The notes beneath the pieces were generated by a model, which saw only the letters and a program-made list of their open reading frames with translations, made no database searches and was not told the origin of the DNA. Source: Pseudomonadota bacterium (GTDB lineage Bacteria; Pseudomonadota; Gammaproteobacteria; Pseudomonadales; Azotimanducaceae). Taken from it: a DNA stretch of 33,404 bases. Below, in pieces: positions 1 through 10,611 of the stretch. Both the position numbers and the translations under genes were made by a program. Numbering within the stretch: the first letter of the stretch is position 1; each line of letters opens with the position of its first letter. The stretch lies in NCBI GenBank assembly GCA_027622495.1, contig JAQBYL010000003.1, forward strand, positions 1 to 33,404, read 5' to 3'.

Positions 1-1
1 T

Positions 2-3000
2 GAACTCACGAACGAATCAACGACATCTCTTGACGCCACAGACGGTCTGAGCGCGTCTGGACGTGAAGCGAATGCTGCGGTTGCAGTGGCGCTGGGCGAA
101 GAAATCACTGCGCTGAAAGATCAACTCGATTTACTTGTACGCTCGCCGACACCAGAGACTGCGGACCTGGATGAGGCTCTAACGGGGCCACTCAAACGGA
201 TCTGTTCCACGCTTTCCATGCTCGGTTTCGACAGCGCGCTGACAACCCTTCAGGCACAGCAGAAAGCGGTCGCCGATCTGGTTGCGTCTGGTGATGTCCG
301 AAGCGATGCATTGCTCGACATTGCCACAGGTCTGATCAGTGTAGAGGATGACCTGCATCGAATCGCGACTGGCATGGTCGCAGGCGATAGTGCCATCGAT
401 GATGCCAAACGTGTTGTCATGGCGGAGGTCCGCCAGAGTCTTGAGCAGGTCAAACTTCTGCTTGGTGATACGGCTTACGGTCCCTGGGAACTGGAGGTCG
501 TAAATCGGGTTGATCGACTTCTCTGCGAGGCAAGTTCCGCCTTGATGCTGGTACCACTGGTATCCGCATCTGGTCTCTTGTCGGACTGCAATGCCTTTGT
601 TCAGAATGAGTTGGTCACCAGTGCAACCCCGGAGTCGGTGCAGCTGCTTGCGGAAGCAATCACCGGCCTCGAATACTACCTGGAGCGGGAATCGGAGCCG
701 CGTGCTTTTGGAACCGATGCCATTCTGATGCAGGTAACCGAGCGGGTTACTCACCTTGGCTACCTTGGTCGAGGGACCGCAGTTGTTCAACCGGTAGAAG
801 AAACCGCAGAAGTTGAACCCCTTGAACAGATCGTTTCTTCGGCCACCGGTTACGAAGCTGAAGAGTTGATCGAGTTCACCGTCGATAAAGCATCATCTGA
901 TACAGCTGAAAAATCAGCCACTAGCCCAGACGATGAGTTAGAGCTGTTTGACCTCGGCGATCCGGCATTTGCAGAAATCAGCGGTATGGTTGAGACCGCC
1001 GCTGCCGAAGATGAAGAAGTTGAAGATGAAGATATCAGCGCGGTCTTCGCAGAAGAAGCCGAAGAGATACTGCAGGCATTCGAAGGATCCTTAGAAATCT
1101 GGTCGGCCGCGCCAACCGATAGTGTTGCGCTCAACGAGGTAAGGCGTGGCTTTCATACCCTTAAAGGCAGCGGTCGAATGGTTGGTGCCGAGGCGGTCGG
1201 AGAACTGACCTGGTCGATTGAGAATATGCTCAACCGGATGCTCGAAGGTACGGTTGGACCGAGCTCAGCAGCCGTTACCCTGGTCAATCGGGCGGTGGCC
1301 CTGCTGCCGGATCTGATGCAGGCGTTTGTTGCCGGAACCGCTCCCGACATGGATGCCGTCAGTCTTCTGACTGAACAGGCGGACCTGGTCGCATCGGGTC
1401 AGGAACCTGACATTGACGACGAACCCCTTGCCGAAGGTAACGCCTCGGTCACCACATACATCGAGGTCCTGGACGATGAGGATCCAGGATCGATTCTTGA
1501 GAATGTGCTGCCTCTCGACGATGCCGACCTTGAGTTGATCGACTTTGACGAGCCCGCAGTGCGCGAGGCTGCTGCTACGACACCCGGGGACCTGGAACAC
1601 TCACTCGTCTCGCTGGAAGATGCTGACGCACCGTTCGCCGGGACCGAAGCAGAAGAAGAACTCAGGATATTTCTGGATGAAGCGGCTGACTATCTGCGCC
1701 TTCTCGAAGTCGCTGATCAGGCAGATCTGTTTGTGGTGGACAGCTCCACCATACGCGCACTGCACACACTGTGCGGCAGTGCCGATATGATTGGCGTGGC
1801 TCCCGTCAGCGCAATTGCGCGACCCGTCTACGACATGGTCCGGGTGATCGATAAAACCGAGCTGAATCCACAGCAGCAGGCAAAGGCCAGTGAGATACTC
1901 AGAAACACACTAACCTGTCTGCGACAGACGTTGGCAGGTCTCGGTGGAACAGGTGAAGTACCCGAAAGCAGCGCAATTGCCCGCGATGCAGAGCAGCTGG
2001 TTCTCGAGATCAGCAACTGGCGTGGGGTAGACCAGCTGCTGATGATCTCCGGCAGTGGCGATATTCTCGAAGGTCCGGCTTTCATCACAGCCTGGCAGGC
2101 TGACCAGCTTGACCATGAGATCGAGACCCGCCTGTTTGCAGGTCTTGAAGAAATTCAACGGGTTGCTGATGAGAATGACGCAATTGAAGTCGCGTCGCTT
2201 GCGATCGCGATTATGAGTGCGCATACGCGCATACGCGAGCAGACCCAAGGTCCGCTTGCCCAATCAAATGCCTCAGTTCTGAGCGAAGGTTACGAATTCC
2301 TCGCGCGGCTGTTTGACGAACTGGCAGGTGACATGAACCCGTCAGATCCGTCAGACATTATTGCCAGACTGGATCGCACCAACCTTTCCGCAAGCGCAAA
2401 AGTTGTGTCGTTTCCTTCCGCCGAAATGCGATCGACGGATGTGGTTGCTCAAAGTTCCACTCCGCAAAGGGCGGACCAGCCAGACCCGGAACTCATCGAC
2501 ATCTTCATGGAGGAAGCGAACGACCTGCTCGAAAACATGGACGAGCAGATTCATGTGTGGAGTGCCAATGCCCAGAACCCGGATGCGTTACCGGCCCTTC
2601 TGCGCAACCTGCACACGCTCAAAGGCAGCGCCCGGCTTGCGGGTGTCTACACCGTTGGCGATACCGCACATCAGATCGAAACTGATTTGATCGCGTTCCG
2701 TGACAGTGCGGCGTCAGCAGATGCAGGCCTGTTTGACAGTCTTTATCAGGATCATGAGTTGCTTCAAACCATGCTCGCGTGCGCGGTTGAAGGCGACGCA
2801 GTACATCAGGCGATCCCGGTTGAAGATGATGAAGCGGGCGGCTATGAAGATCCATCGCAACCGCTTCCCCTTGTTGAAGTAGACGAAGCCCTCACCACCC
2901 TTGAGCTGGTGCATGGCCGTGACCCGGCTGATCTGGACATTGCCGATACACTTGATTCGGACATCACCGAGATTTTCTTCGAGGAGGCTGACGAGATTCT

Positions 3001-5203
3001 CGAAGAGCTCGAAGCGAGTATCAACAGCTGGACCGAAGCTTCCGACAATCGACTGTACCTGGAAGATCTGCTGCGCGGTCTGCACACCCTGAAAGGGGGC
3101 GCGAGGCTCGCTGGGTTGATCGGTCTGGGTCAGTTCACCCATGAATTTGAGACGTCGCTCATCGAGGTGCAGGCCAGTACCGAGACGGTCGGCAAACAGT
3201 TTTTTACCAGTCTGTGCGCGCGCTTTGATGAGCTGAGCAGTCTGGTTCGCGCCAATCGCCGGGCGGTGAGCGCCAGAGTCCCGACGGTCGATGCAACACA
3301 GACGGTCGAACAACCCGGTGTACCGGCAAAACCAGCCGACTCAACAGCGCCGGCTTCGCAAGCAAGCGCTGCGCAAGACACCACCGCAAGTGAGGTAAAA
3401 GGGTCGCAGGAGATGGTTCGGGTGGGGGCCACCCTGCTTGAAGAGCTTGTCAATCTTGCCGGCGAAAGCAGCATTCTGCGCGCCCGCATCGAACAGGGCA
3501 TGGGCGACTTCACGGCTGCCCTCGATGAGATGGAAATGACCATCAGTCGTGTGCGTGAACAACTCCGTCGGCTGGAAATGGAGACCGAAGCACAGGTTCT
3601 GTTCCGCAAAGACCGGCTTTCCGGCCCCGAATACGATGACTTCGATCCACTGGAGCTTGATCGTTATTCCCAGTTGCAGCAGTTGTCCCGCAGTCTTACC
3701 GAAAGTGCGTCCGACATGCTGGACCTGAAAGAAACGCTGCTCTACAAAGCCCGCGCATCTGAATCCCTGCTGGTTCAACAGGCCCGTGTTAATACCGAGT
3801 TGCAGGAAGGCCTGATGCGTACGCGCATGTCGCCGTTCAACCGGGTCCTGCCGCGCCTGCGGCGTTTGGTTCGCCAGAGTGCAGCGGAGCTTGGCAAGGA
3901 AGTCGGCTTCCACGCCTACAACGCTGAAGGCGAGATGGATCGAAATCTGCTGGAGCGGATCGTTCCTGCGCTTGAGCACATGCTGCGCAATGCGGTTGAC
4001 CACGGTATTGAAAGTGACCGCTTGGCGGCGGGCAAGCCAACCGAAGGCCGCATCGATCTGCACCTGTCCCGCGAAGGCGGTGACGTGGTGATCGAAATCA
4101 GCGATGACGGCGCCGGTATAAACGTTAACGTCGTTCGTAAAAAAGCCATCGAACGGGGTCTGATGAAGCCGGACGCCCGTTTGAGCGAAGAGGAAATCAT
4201 TCAGTTTGTGCTTGCGCCCGGTTTCTCGACCGCCTCATCCGTAACCCAGATATCGGGTCGCGGTGTCGGGATGGATGTTGTCCACAGCGGCGTCAAACAA
4301 CTCGGCGGCAGCATCGGCATTTTCTCCCGTCGCAACAAGGGCACCCGAATCGTCTTGCGTCTGCCGTTCACCGTGTCGGTCAATCGCTCTTTGATGGTGT
4401 CGGTGGGGGATGACCTTTATGCGCTGCCGCTCAACACCATAGAAGGCATCGTGCTGCTCACCGCCCGTGAACTGAATGCATTGCATCAGCCAGATGCAAA
4501 AGGCTTTGAGTACGCGGGGATCCCCTACCGGGTCCGTTACCTTGGCGACTATCTCGGTCGCGAGTATGTGGACGCCGGATCCAGGGCTGCAGTACCGGTG
4601 GTGCTGGTCCGCTCTGGTGATCTGGCGGTGGCCGTGCATGTGGACAGTGTGCAGGGCAGCCGCGAGATCGTGGTGAAGAGCCTCGGTCCGCAGTTCGCAG
4701 GGGTCGGTGGCATCTCTGGTGCAACCATCCTGGGCGACGGTAGCGTGGTCGTGATTCTGGATCTGCTCGGTCTGATAAGAGCGCAAGGCAAACGCGGCGG
4801 TGTTCGCATCGCGCCGCAGAAAAATCATGAGAAGGGCATCATAAGGGTGCTCGTCGTCGACGACTCAGTTACTGTCAGAAAAGTAACCACCCGTCTGCTG
4901 GAGCGCCAGGGGATGCAGGTCACGGTTGCCAAAGACGGCGTCGAAGCCATGGCGATCCTGAATGAAAAACGCCCCGACGTGATGCTGCTCGACATAGAAA
5001 TGCCACGAATGGATGGCTTTGAAGTAGCGCGGCAGGTGCGTCACGACGAGCGCCTGCACAGTCTGCCGATCATCATGATCAGTTCGCGCACCGGTGAAAA
5101 ACACAAGGAACACGTTTTTCAGCTTGGTGTAAACAAGTTCATGGGTAAACCGTTCCAGGAGAGCGAGTTGTTAGAAAGCATCGACGAGCTGGTGAATTCA
5201 TGA
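2..5203 (+). CDS. chpA: ChpA/PilL-type hybrid chemotaxis histidine kinase (multiple Hpt domains, HATPase, CheW-like, C-terminal REC), 5'-truncated by window edge
   Basis: Four Hpt-like motifs (HTLKGSGRMVG, HTLCGSADMIG, HTLKGSARLAG, HTLKGGARLAG); CheA-type kinase core (HMLRNAVDHGIE, ISDDGAGI, GRGVGMDVV); CheW-like region; REC domain (VLVVDDSVTVRK, MLLDIEMPRMDGFE, KPF). Frame is open from base 2 (ELTNESTTSLDATDG...), so the GTG at 86 is not the true start. Confidence 0.93.
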   Translation, partial: ELTNESTTSLDATDGLSASGREANAAVAVALGEEITALKDQLDLLVRSPTPETADLDEALTGPLKRICSTLSMLGFDSALTTLQAQQKAVADLVASGDVRSDALLDIATGLISVEDDLHRIATGMVAGDSAIDDAKRVVMAEVRQSLEQVKLLLGDTAYGPWELEVVNRVDRLLCEASSALMLVPLVSASGLLSDCNAFVQNELVTSATPESVQLLAEAITGLEYYLERESEPRAFGTDAILMQVTERVTHLGYLGRGTAVVQPVEETAEVEPLEQIVSSATGYEAEELIEFTVDKASSDTAEKSATSPDDELELFDLGDPAFAEISGMVETAAAEDEEVEDEDISAVFAEEAEEILQAFEGSLEIWSAAPTDSVALNEVRRGFHTLKGSGRMVGAEAVGELTWSIENMLNRMLEGTVGPSSAAVTLVNRAVALLPDLMQAFVAGTAPDMDAVSLLTEQADLVASGQEPDIDDEPLAEGNASVTTYIEVLDDEDPGSILENVLPLDDADLELIDFDEPAVREAAATTPGDLEHSLVSLEDADAPFAGTEAEEELRIFLDEAADYLRLLEVADQADLFVVDSSTIRALHTLCGSADMIGVAPVSAIARPVYDMVRVIDKTELNPQQQAKASEILRNTLTCLRQTLAGLGGTGEVPESSAIARDAEQLVLEISNWRGVDQLLMISGSGDILEGPAFITAWQADQLDHEIETRLFAGLEEIQRVADENDAIEVASLAIAIMSAHTRIREQTQGPLAQSNASVLSEGYEFLARLFDELAGDMNPSDPSDIIARLDRTNLSASAKVVSFPSAEMRSTDVVAQSSTPQRADQPDPELIDIFMEEANDLLENMDEQIHVWSANAQNPDALPALLRNLHTLKGSARLAGVYTVGDTAHQIETDLIAFRDSAASADAGLFDSLYQDHELLQTMLACAVEGDAVHQAIPVEDDEAGGYEDPSQPLPLVEVDEALTTLELVHGRDPADLDIADTLDSDITEIFFEEADEILEELEASINSWTEASDNRLYLEDLLRGLHTLKGGARLAGLIGLGQFTHEFETSLIEVQASTETVGKQFFTSLCARFDELSSLVRANRRAVSARVPTVDATQTVEQPGVPAKPADSTAPASQASAAQDTTASEVKGSQEMVRVGATLLEELVNLAGESSILRARIEQGMGDFTAALDEMEMTISRVREQLRRLEMETEAQVLFRKDRLSGPEYDDFDPLELDRYSQLQQLSRSLTESASDMLDLKETLLYKARASESLLVQQARVNTELQEGLMRTRMSPFNRVLPRLRRLVRQSAAELGKEVGFHAYNAEGEMDRNLLERIVPALEHMLRNAVDHGIESDRLAAGKPTEGRIDLHLSREGGDVVIEISDDGAGINVNVVRKKAIERGLMKPDARLSEEEIIQFVLAPGFSTASSVTQISGRGVGMDVVHSGVKQLGGSIGIFSRRNKGTRIVLRLPFTVSVNRSLMVSVGDDLYALPLNTIEGIVLLTARELNALHQPDAKGFEYAGIPYRVRYLGDYLGREYVDAGSRAAVPVVLVRSGDLAVAVHVDSVQGSREIVVKSLGPQFAGVGGISGATILGDGSVVVILDLLGLIRAQGKRGGVRIAPQKNHEKGIIRVLVVDDSVTVRKVTTRLLERQGMQVTVAKDGVEAMAILNEKRPDVMLLDIEMPRMDGFEVARQVRHDERLHSLPIIMISSRTGEKHKEHVFQLGVNKFMGKPFQESELLESIDELVNS

Positions 5204-5682
5204 TGGGATCCCTTGCCCAGAGCGTGACGCCAGAGATTGCCTGTGTATTGATCCCTGCTGGCGATGAAGGTCTGTTGTTACCTAACGTCTGTATCGCCGA
5301 AGTGTTGCCCTGGCGTCGTGTTAACAAGATCAAGAACGCACCTGACTGGTGTGTTGGCATGGCGGAATGGCGCGGCCAGAACATCCCGGTGATCCGTTTT
5401 GATGTCATGAACAAAGGTAACCCGAGCGATGACGAAAGCCACCGATGCCTGGTGGTGATGAATCGCGCCCGTTTGACCAATGGCGCCGCGTTCTATGCGC
5501 TCGCCGCGACCGGTTTGCCCAAGATCTTGAAGCTGTCCGGTGAAGACCTCACCAACCAGAGCCGTGGCATTCAGGATGCTGAAGTGGCAGCGGTTCGAGT
5601 GGGGACCGAGAACGCGATCATTCCCAATCTTGAGTTCGTCGAGACCCGGGTCAGGAATCTGATTGCAGCCCTGAACGGCTGA
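5200..5682 (+). CDS. chpC: CheW-like chemotaxis/pilus signalling protein (ChpC-like)
   Basis: ATGA overlap with the chpA stop; CheW-like N-terminal region (LLLPNVCIAEVLPWRRV...WCVGMAEWRGQNIPVIRFD). Confidence 0.75.
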   Translation: MMGSLAQSVTPEIACVLIPAGDEGLLLPNVCIAEVLPWRRVNKIKNAPDWCVGMAEWRGQNIPVIRFDVMNKGNPSDDESHRCLVVMNRARLTNGAAFYALAATGLPKILKLSGEDLTNQSRGIQDAEVAAVRVGTENAIIPNLEFVETRVRNLIAALNG

Positions 5683-5686
5683 AGAT

Positions 5687-6385
5687 CTAAGCCCAGCCGC
5701 GGACCTGCTGGATTGCCGCAAGGGCGGCCAGCGGGGCGGTTTCTGCCCGCAGAATCAAACGTCCAAGACCGGCAACGCAGACCGCCGATGCGCGAGCGCT
5801 GGCAAGTTCCTCATCACTAAAGCCGCCTTCCGGTCCGATCAATACGGCGAGATTCCCCTGTGGCAGTTTGTCACCGAAGGTTGGCGCGCCCGGGTGCAGC
5901 AGGATTGTGTGGGCACAAGGCTGTGCCTTGAGCGCATCGGAAAATGTGCAGGCGGCGTGCAGAATCGGCAGATGAAGTTGTTTGCACTGCTGCACAGCAC
6001 CTGCGATTGCGCGCTCCAGGTGCGGGATGCGTTCGCCAATCCGGGTAAGCGATGCCTGACTGCGTTGGGTCTGGATGATTGTCACGTCGGTCATGCCAAG
6101 TTCAACTGACCTCGCAATGGCGTTCGCCAGGGCATCCCCTTTCAGGTATGCAAGATACAGGTGAAGCCTTGCCAGCGGAGGCTCGAGGCGGGTGATCAGG
6201 TCCCGGATCTCAAGATCACAACCGCGGGTGTCCGCGCTGATGATGACGCCCGCATACAGGGATCCGCGCCCGTCGCAACATTCAATCGCATCTCCCGCGC
6301 GTTTACGCAGAACTTTGACGAGGTGATGGGATGGCTCGGGTCCGAGGCGATGGTGACCGGGTTGGGCGTAATTGATCAGGATCAT
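5687..6385 (-). CDS. rsmE: 16S rRNA (uracil1498-N3)-methyltransferase
   Basis: RsmE/SPOUT signatures: HHLVKVLRKRAGD near the N-terminus and IGPEGGFSDEEL...LGRLILRAETAPLAALAAIQ at the C-terminus. Confidence 0.93.
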   Translation of the reverse strand: MILINYAQPGHHRLGPEPSHHLVKVLRKRAGDAIECCDGRGSLYAGVIISADTRGCDLEIRDLITRLEPPLARLHLYLAYLKGDALANAIARSVELGMTDVTIIQTQRSQASLTRIGERIPHLERAIAGAVQQCKQLHLPILHAACTFSDALKAQPCAHTILLHPGAPTFGDKLPQGNLAVLIGPEGGFSDEELASARASAVCVAGLGRLILRAETAPLAALAAIQQVRGWA

Positions 6386-6410
6386 TCGAACCCCACCGAT
6401 CGATGTCAGC

Positions 6411-7256
6411 TCAGGCGGCGCTGACCGCCAGGCCCAGGTTGTCGCAGATACGGCTGCTGGCGCCCCAGCGGTTCAGGGTATACAGGTGCAGGCCTGGCGC
6501 CCCACCGGCTAACAACTGCTCACACAGCCGTGTCACCACATCAACGCCAAAGTCTACCAGGGCGCGTTCGTCGTCTTCGAAGGCCTTGAGGTGCTGCACG
6601 ATCCAGCGCGGTATGTCAGCACCGCAACTCTCGGAGAAGCGCACGATGTTCTGGAAGTTGGTGATCGGCATGATCCCGGCGTAGATGGGGATGTCGATGC
6701 CGGCTCGAGTTGCTCGATCCACAAAATCGAAGTAGGCGGGCGCGTTGTAGAAGTACTGGGTAATGGCGGTATCCGCCCCGGCATCGACTTTGCGCTTGAA
6801 AAACGCAAGATCGCTGGCCGGGCTTTTGGCATCCGGATGGGTTTCGGGGTAGCAGGCCACTTCCAGGTGAAACTGATCACCAAAGCGATCGCGAATCAGC
6901 CGGACCAGATCTTCGGCGTTATGGGTGTAGCGTGCACGTCCCATGCCGGAAGGCAGGTCGCCGCGCAATGCAACCACGCGATCGATCCCCTCGGCACGGT
7001 ATTCGTCCAGGAGAGAGCAGGTCTGCGCTTCGTCATCGCCGCCAATAGACAGATGCGGCGCGACTTTGCGGCCCTGGCCTTTTAAAAGTTTGACCGCGTC
7101 CCGGGTACCGGTGCGGGTGCTGCCGCCAGCGCCATAGGTCACCGAATAAAACGCCGGGTCAAAACGCGCCAGGTGTTCGGCGACGTTCAAGACACCCGCT
7201 TGCGCCTTTTCATTGCGCGGTGCTGAAAATTCAAAACTCAGGCGCATGGCCGCCAT
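6411..7256 (-). CDS. metF: 5,10-methylenetetrahydrofolate reductase
   Basis: MetF motifs: FEFSAPRNE, FYSVTYGAGGSTR, ITQYFYN, YAGIMPITNFQNI. Confidence 0.95.
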   Translation of the reverse strand: MAAMRLSFEFSAPRNEKAQAGVLNVAEHLARFDPAFYSVTYGAGGSTRTGTRDAVKLLKGQGRKVAPHLSIGGDDEAQTCSLLDEYRAEGIDRVVALRGDLPSGMGRARYTHNAEDLVRLIRDRFGDQFHLEVACYPETHPDAKSPASDLAFFKRKVDAGADTAITQYFYNAPAYFDFVDRATRAGIDIPIYAGIMPITNFQNIVRFSESCGADIPRWIVQHLKAFEDDERALVDFGVDVVTRLCEQLLAGGAPGLHLYTLNRWGASSRICDNLGLAVSAA

Positions 7257-7274
7257 CCGCTGAAAAGAGCTGAT

Positions 7275-8429
7275 CTAGAGTTCGGCCTTGAGCGCCTCAA
7301 CACGGTCGGTCTTCTCCCAGGTGAAGGCAGGTCCGGTTCTGCCGAAATGTCCGTAAGCGGCCGTTGGTAGATAGATCGGCTGCTTTAAGTTCAGCATCGC
7401 GATCAACCCGCGCGGGCGCAAATCAAAGTGTTCACGCACAAGTTGAACGATTTTCGCGTCACTGAGTTTGCCGGTACCGAAGGTATCGATGCTGATCGAG
7501 GTGGGTTCGGCGACCCCGATGGCGTAGCTCACCTGCAGTTCACAGCGTTCTGCGAGGCCCGCAGCCACTATGTTTTTGGCCACGTAACGTCCTGCGTAGG
7601 CTGCCGAGCGGTCAACCTTGGACGGATCCTTGCCGGAAAAAGCACCGCCGCCGTGACGCGCCATGCCGCCGTAGGTGTCAACGATGATCTTTCTGCCGGT
7701 CAGGCCGCAATCGCCTACCGGTCCGCCAATGACGAAGTTGCCTGTGGGATTGATGTAGACCTTGGTGTCGCTCGACATCCAGTTAGACGGCAGAACCGGT
7801 TTGATGATTTCTTCCATGACCGCTTCGCGAAGCGTCTTCTGGCTGACATCGGGGGAGTGCTGGGTAGAAAGGACCACGGCCTGAATGCCAACCGGTCGGC
7901 CTTTGGCGTCGTAGGTAAAGGTCAGCTGACTTTTAGCATCGGGGCGCAGGAATTTAAGCGAGTTGCGCCGGACTTCGGCCTGCTTTTCGACCAATCGATG
8001 GGCGTAGGTGATCGGTGCTGGCATCAGGACATCGGTTTCGCTTGAGGCATAGCCGAACATCAGACCCTGGTCACCGGCGCCCTGTTCATGCTCCCCGGTT
8101 TCATCCACGCCCATGGCGATGTCGGTAGACTGGTGGCCCAGCGCATTTATCACGGTGCAGGATTCCGGATCAAAGCCGATATCGGTGCTGGTGTAGCCGA
8201 TGTCATGGATGACTTTTCGGACCAGCTTGTCGATGTCGACGACGGCATTGGAGCGGATCTCCCCCGCCACCACCACAATCCCGCTTTTGATCAGGGTTTC
8301 ACACGCGACCCGGCTGTCGGGATCCTGTGCAAGCATCGCGTCGAGGACGGCGTCAGAAATCTGGTCCGCCATCTTGTCTGGATGTCCTTCTGATACGGAC
8401 TCTGAGGTAAAAACGCTGTAGTCGGCCAT
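7275..8429 (-). CDS. metK: S-adenosylmethionine synthetase
   Basis: [52 protein letters not shown]. The ORF track start at 8507 adds 26 non-homologous residues; ATG at 8429 ([19 protein letters not shown]) is the likely start. Confidence 0.97.
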   Translation of the reverse strand: MADYSVFTSESVSEGHPDKMADQISDAVLDAMLAQDPDSRVACETLIKSGIVVVAGEIRSNAVVDIDKLVRKVIHDIGYTSTDIGFDPESCTVINALGHQSTDIAMGVDETGEHEQGAGDQGLMFGYASSETDVLMPAPITYAHRLVEKQAEVRRNSLKFLRPDAKSQLTFTYDAKGRPVGIQAVVLSTQHSPDVSQKTLREAVMEEIIKPVLPSNWMSSDTKVYINPTGNFVIGGPVGDCGLTGRKIIVDTYGGMARHGGGAFSGKDPSKVDRSAAYAGRYVAKNIVAAGLAERCELQVSYAIGVAEPTSISIDTFGTGKLSDAKIVQLVREHFDLRPRGLIAMLNLKQPIYLPTAAYGHFGRTGPAFTWEKTDRVEALKAEL

Positions 8430-8600
8430 TGGATTCCCTAACAATGTGATCATCAAAGCGGCGGATTGTAGCCGATTTTGCCGCTGTGGTTGGACCGTCT
8501 CCTCCACAGTTCTGGCAAATTAACCGCGATTGAAATTGCTACCATCCGCGTGAGCGACCACAATACGCCGCTTTGCCGAACCGGGGGGTTTTAAAGGCAT

Positions 8601-10592
8601 ATGTCATCACCTATGGATCGCGCGAATGCACTGCGGGCACTGGCCATGGACGCGGTTGAGAAGGCCGCTTCCGGCCATCCGGGTGCCCCCATGGGCCTTG
8701 CTGATCTTGGCGAAGTACTGTGGCGCGAGGTGCTCAAGCACAATCCGGCATCGCCGAACTGGTGGGATCGCGATCGCCTGGTGCTGTCAAATGGTCACGC
8801 CTCCATGTGGTTGTACGGCTGCCTTTATCTCACCGGTTACGATCTGCACATTGATGATCTGATCAACTTCCGCCAACTCGGCTCTAAAACTGCCGGCCAC
8901 CCGGAATACGGTGAATGCCCCGGTGTTGAAACCACTACCGGTCCGCTGGGCCAGGGGTTCGCCAATGCGGTTGGTTTTGCGCTGGCCGAACAGATGCTCG
9001 GCCGTGAATTCAACACCGAAGACCATCAGGTCATCGATCACCGCACCTGGGTTGTGGTGGGGGATGGCTGTCTCATGGAAGGCATCTCGCACGAAGCGGC
9101 ATCGCTTGCGGGCACCTTAAAGCTTGGCAAGCTGATTGCGCTGTATGACGACAACAACATCTCTATCGACGGCGAAGTCGGTCCCTGGTTCAACGAAGAT
9201 GTTCCGGCTCGCTTTGAAGCCTACGGCTGGCGGGTGATCCGTGATGTCGATGGCCAGGATGCCGACGCCATCAGCGCAGGCCTTAAACTTGCAGTCGTAA
9301 GCGACGGTCGGCCGACACTGGTGTGCGCTCGAACTACCATCGGTTACGGCTCGCCGAATAAGGCCGGCAAAGCGTCTGCTCATGGCGCAGCACTTGGCAG
9401 TGATGAAATTGCCCGGACTCGGCTGGCCCTCAACTGGGGATCCGATCCGTTCGTTGTGCCGCAGAACCTCCTGGACGAATGGTGCGCGCGCGATCGTGGT
9501 GCGGACCTCGAAAATGAGTGGAACGACCGGTTTGATGCTTACGCACAAGCCTACCCGGAACTCGCCACCGAGCTTGCCCGGCGCATGGAGGGTAAGCTGC
9601 CCAGTGGTTGGAACAAACCGATCCGTGACTTTGCCAAACTTACCCAGGCTGCAATCAACAGTGGCGAGAAAGGGGTTGCTGCAGCCACCCGGAAATCATC
9701 GCAGATGTGTCTCAAACCGCTCGGTGAGGCGGTACCGGAACTGTTCGGCGGCTCAGCGGATCTCACCGGCTCAAATCTCACCCGTTGGGAAGGTGCGGCT
9801 GATGATCGGCACATGAGCTTCGGGGTGCGCGAATTCGCCATGTCTGCCATCGGCAATGGTCTGGTCTTGCACGGCGGTATCCGGCCGTTTTCCGGCACCT
9901 TTCTGGTGTTCATGGAATACGCCCGCAATGCGGTAAGGCTCGCGGCGCTGATGCAGATCCCGAACATATTTGTTTACACCCATGATTCTGTCGCTGTTGG
10001 CGAGGATGGACCGACCCACCAGCCCATTGAACAGCTGACCAATCTGCGTACCACGCCGGGTCTGTCTACCTGGCGGCCCTGCGACACAGTTGAAAGTGCG
10101 GTGGCCTGGGAGGCAGCTGTTGCCTCGAAAAAAGCCCCCCATGCGCTGATATTTTCGCGTCAGACCACTCGACCACAAGCGCGTGATGAGGCGACCTTTG
10201 CCGCGATTGCGCGGGGTGGCTATGTACTGGTTGCCGAACACGGTGAACTTGGCGCGGTCATTATGGCCAGCGGCTCAGAAGTTGAACTGGCGGTGGACGC
10301 AGCCGTGGCACTGACCAGCGAGGGGATCGGTGTGCGGGTGGTCTCGATGCCGAACCCGGGTCTCTTTCTGATGCAGGACCAGAGCTATATCGATCAGGTA
10401 CTCCCCCCCGCAATGCGTGCCCGGGTGGCGGTTGAAGCCGGGCACAGCGCTTACTGGTATCGCTTTGTGGGTCTTGACGGTGCGGTTGTCGGGATCGACC
10501 GTTTTGGGGTGTCGGCTCCGGGCGATGAGGCCATGCGGGCCATGGGCATGACGGTTGAGCGGGTTATCGAGGCGGTACATTCCATCCGCTGA
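8601..10592 (+). CDS. tkt: transketolase
   Basis: ALAMDAVEKAASGHPGAPMG, GPLGQGFANAVGFA, thiamine-diphosphate motif GDGCLMEG...NN, THDSVAVGEDGPTHQPIEQL. Confidence 0.97.
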   Translation: MSSPMDRANALRALAMDAVEKAASGHPGAPMGLADLGEVLWREVLKHNPASPNWWDRDRLVLSNGHASMWLYGCLYLTGYDLHIDDLINFRQLGSKTAGHPEYGECPGVETTTGPLGQGFANAVGFALAEQMLGREFNTEDHQVIDHRTWVVVGDGCLMEGISHEAASLAGTLKLGKLIALYDDNNISIDGEVGPWFNEDVPARFEAYGWRVIRDVDGQDADAISAGLKLAVVSDGRPTLVCARTTIGYGSPNKAGKASAHGAALGSDEIARTRLALNWGSDPFVVPQNLLDEWCARDRGADLENEWNDRFDAYAQAYPELATELARRMEGKLPSGWNKPIRDFAKLTQAAINSGEKGVAAATRKSSQMCLKPLGEAVPELFGGSADLTGSNLTRWEGAADDRHMSFGVREFAMSAIGNGLVLHGGIRPFSGTFLVFMEYARNAVRLAALMQIPNIFVYTHDSVAVGEDGPTHQPIEQLTNLRTTPGLSTWRPCDTVESAVAWEAAVASKKAPHALIFSRQTTRPQARDEATFAAIARGGYVLVAEHGELGAVIMASGSEVELAVDAAVALTSEGIGVRVVSMPNPGLFLMQDQSYIDQVLPPAMRARVAVEAGHSAYWYRFVGLDGAVVGIDRFGVSAPGDEAMRAMGMTVERVIEAVHSIR

Positions 10593-10611
10593 CGGGTGAA
10601 AGGAAGTTGTT

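Noticed and set aside
2714-4063. Several 150-240-aa antisense ORFs within chpA
   Set aside because: Mirror-frame ORFs of a long GC-rich gene with no independent start context or homology.
8430-8600. SAM or SAH riboswitch upstream of metK
   Set aside because: No recognisable SAM-I, SAM-II or SAH core seen by eye in the 171-bp divergent spacer; only a TACAAT -10-like box on the minus strand. A covariance-model search would settle it.
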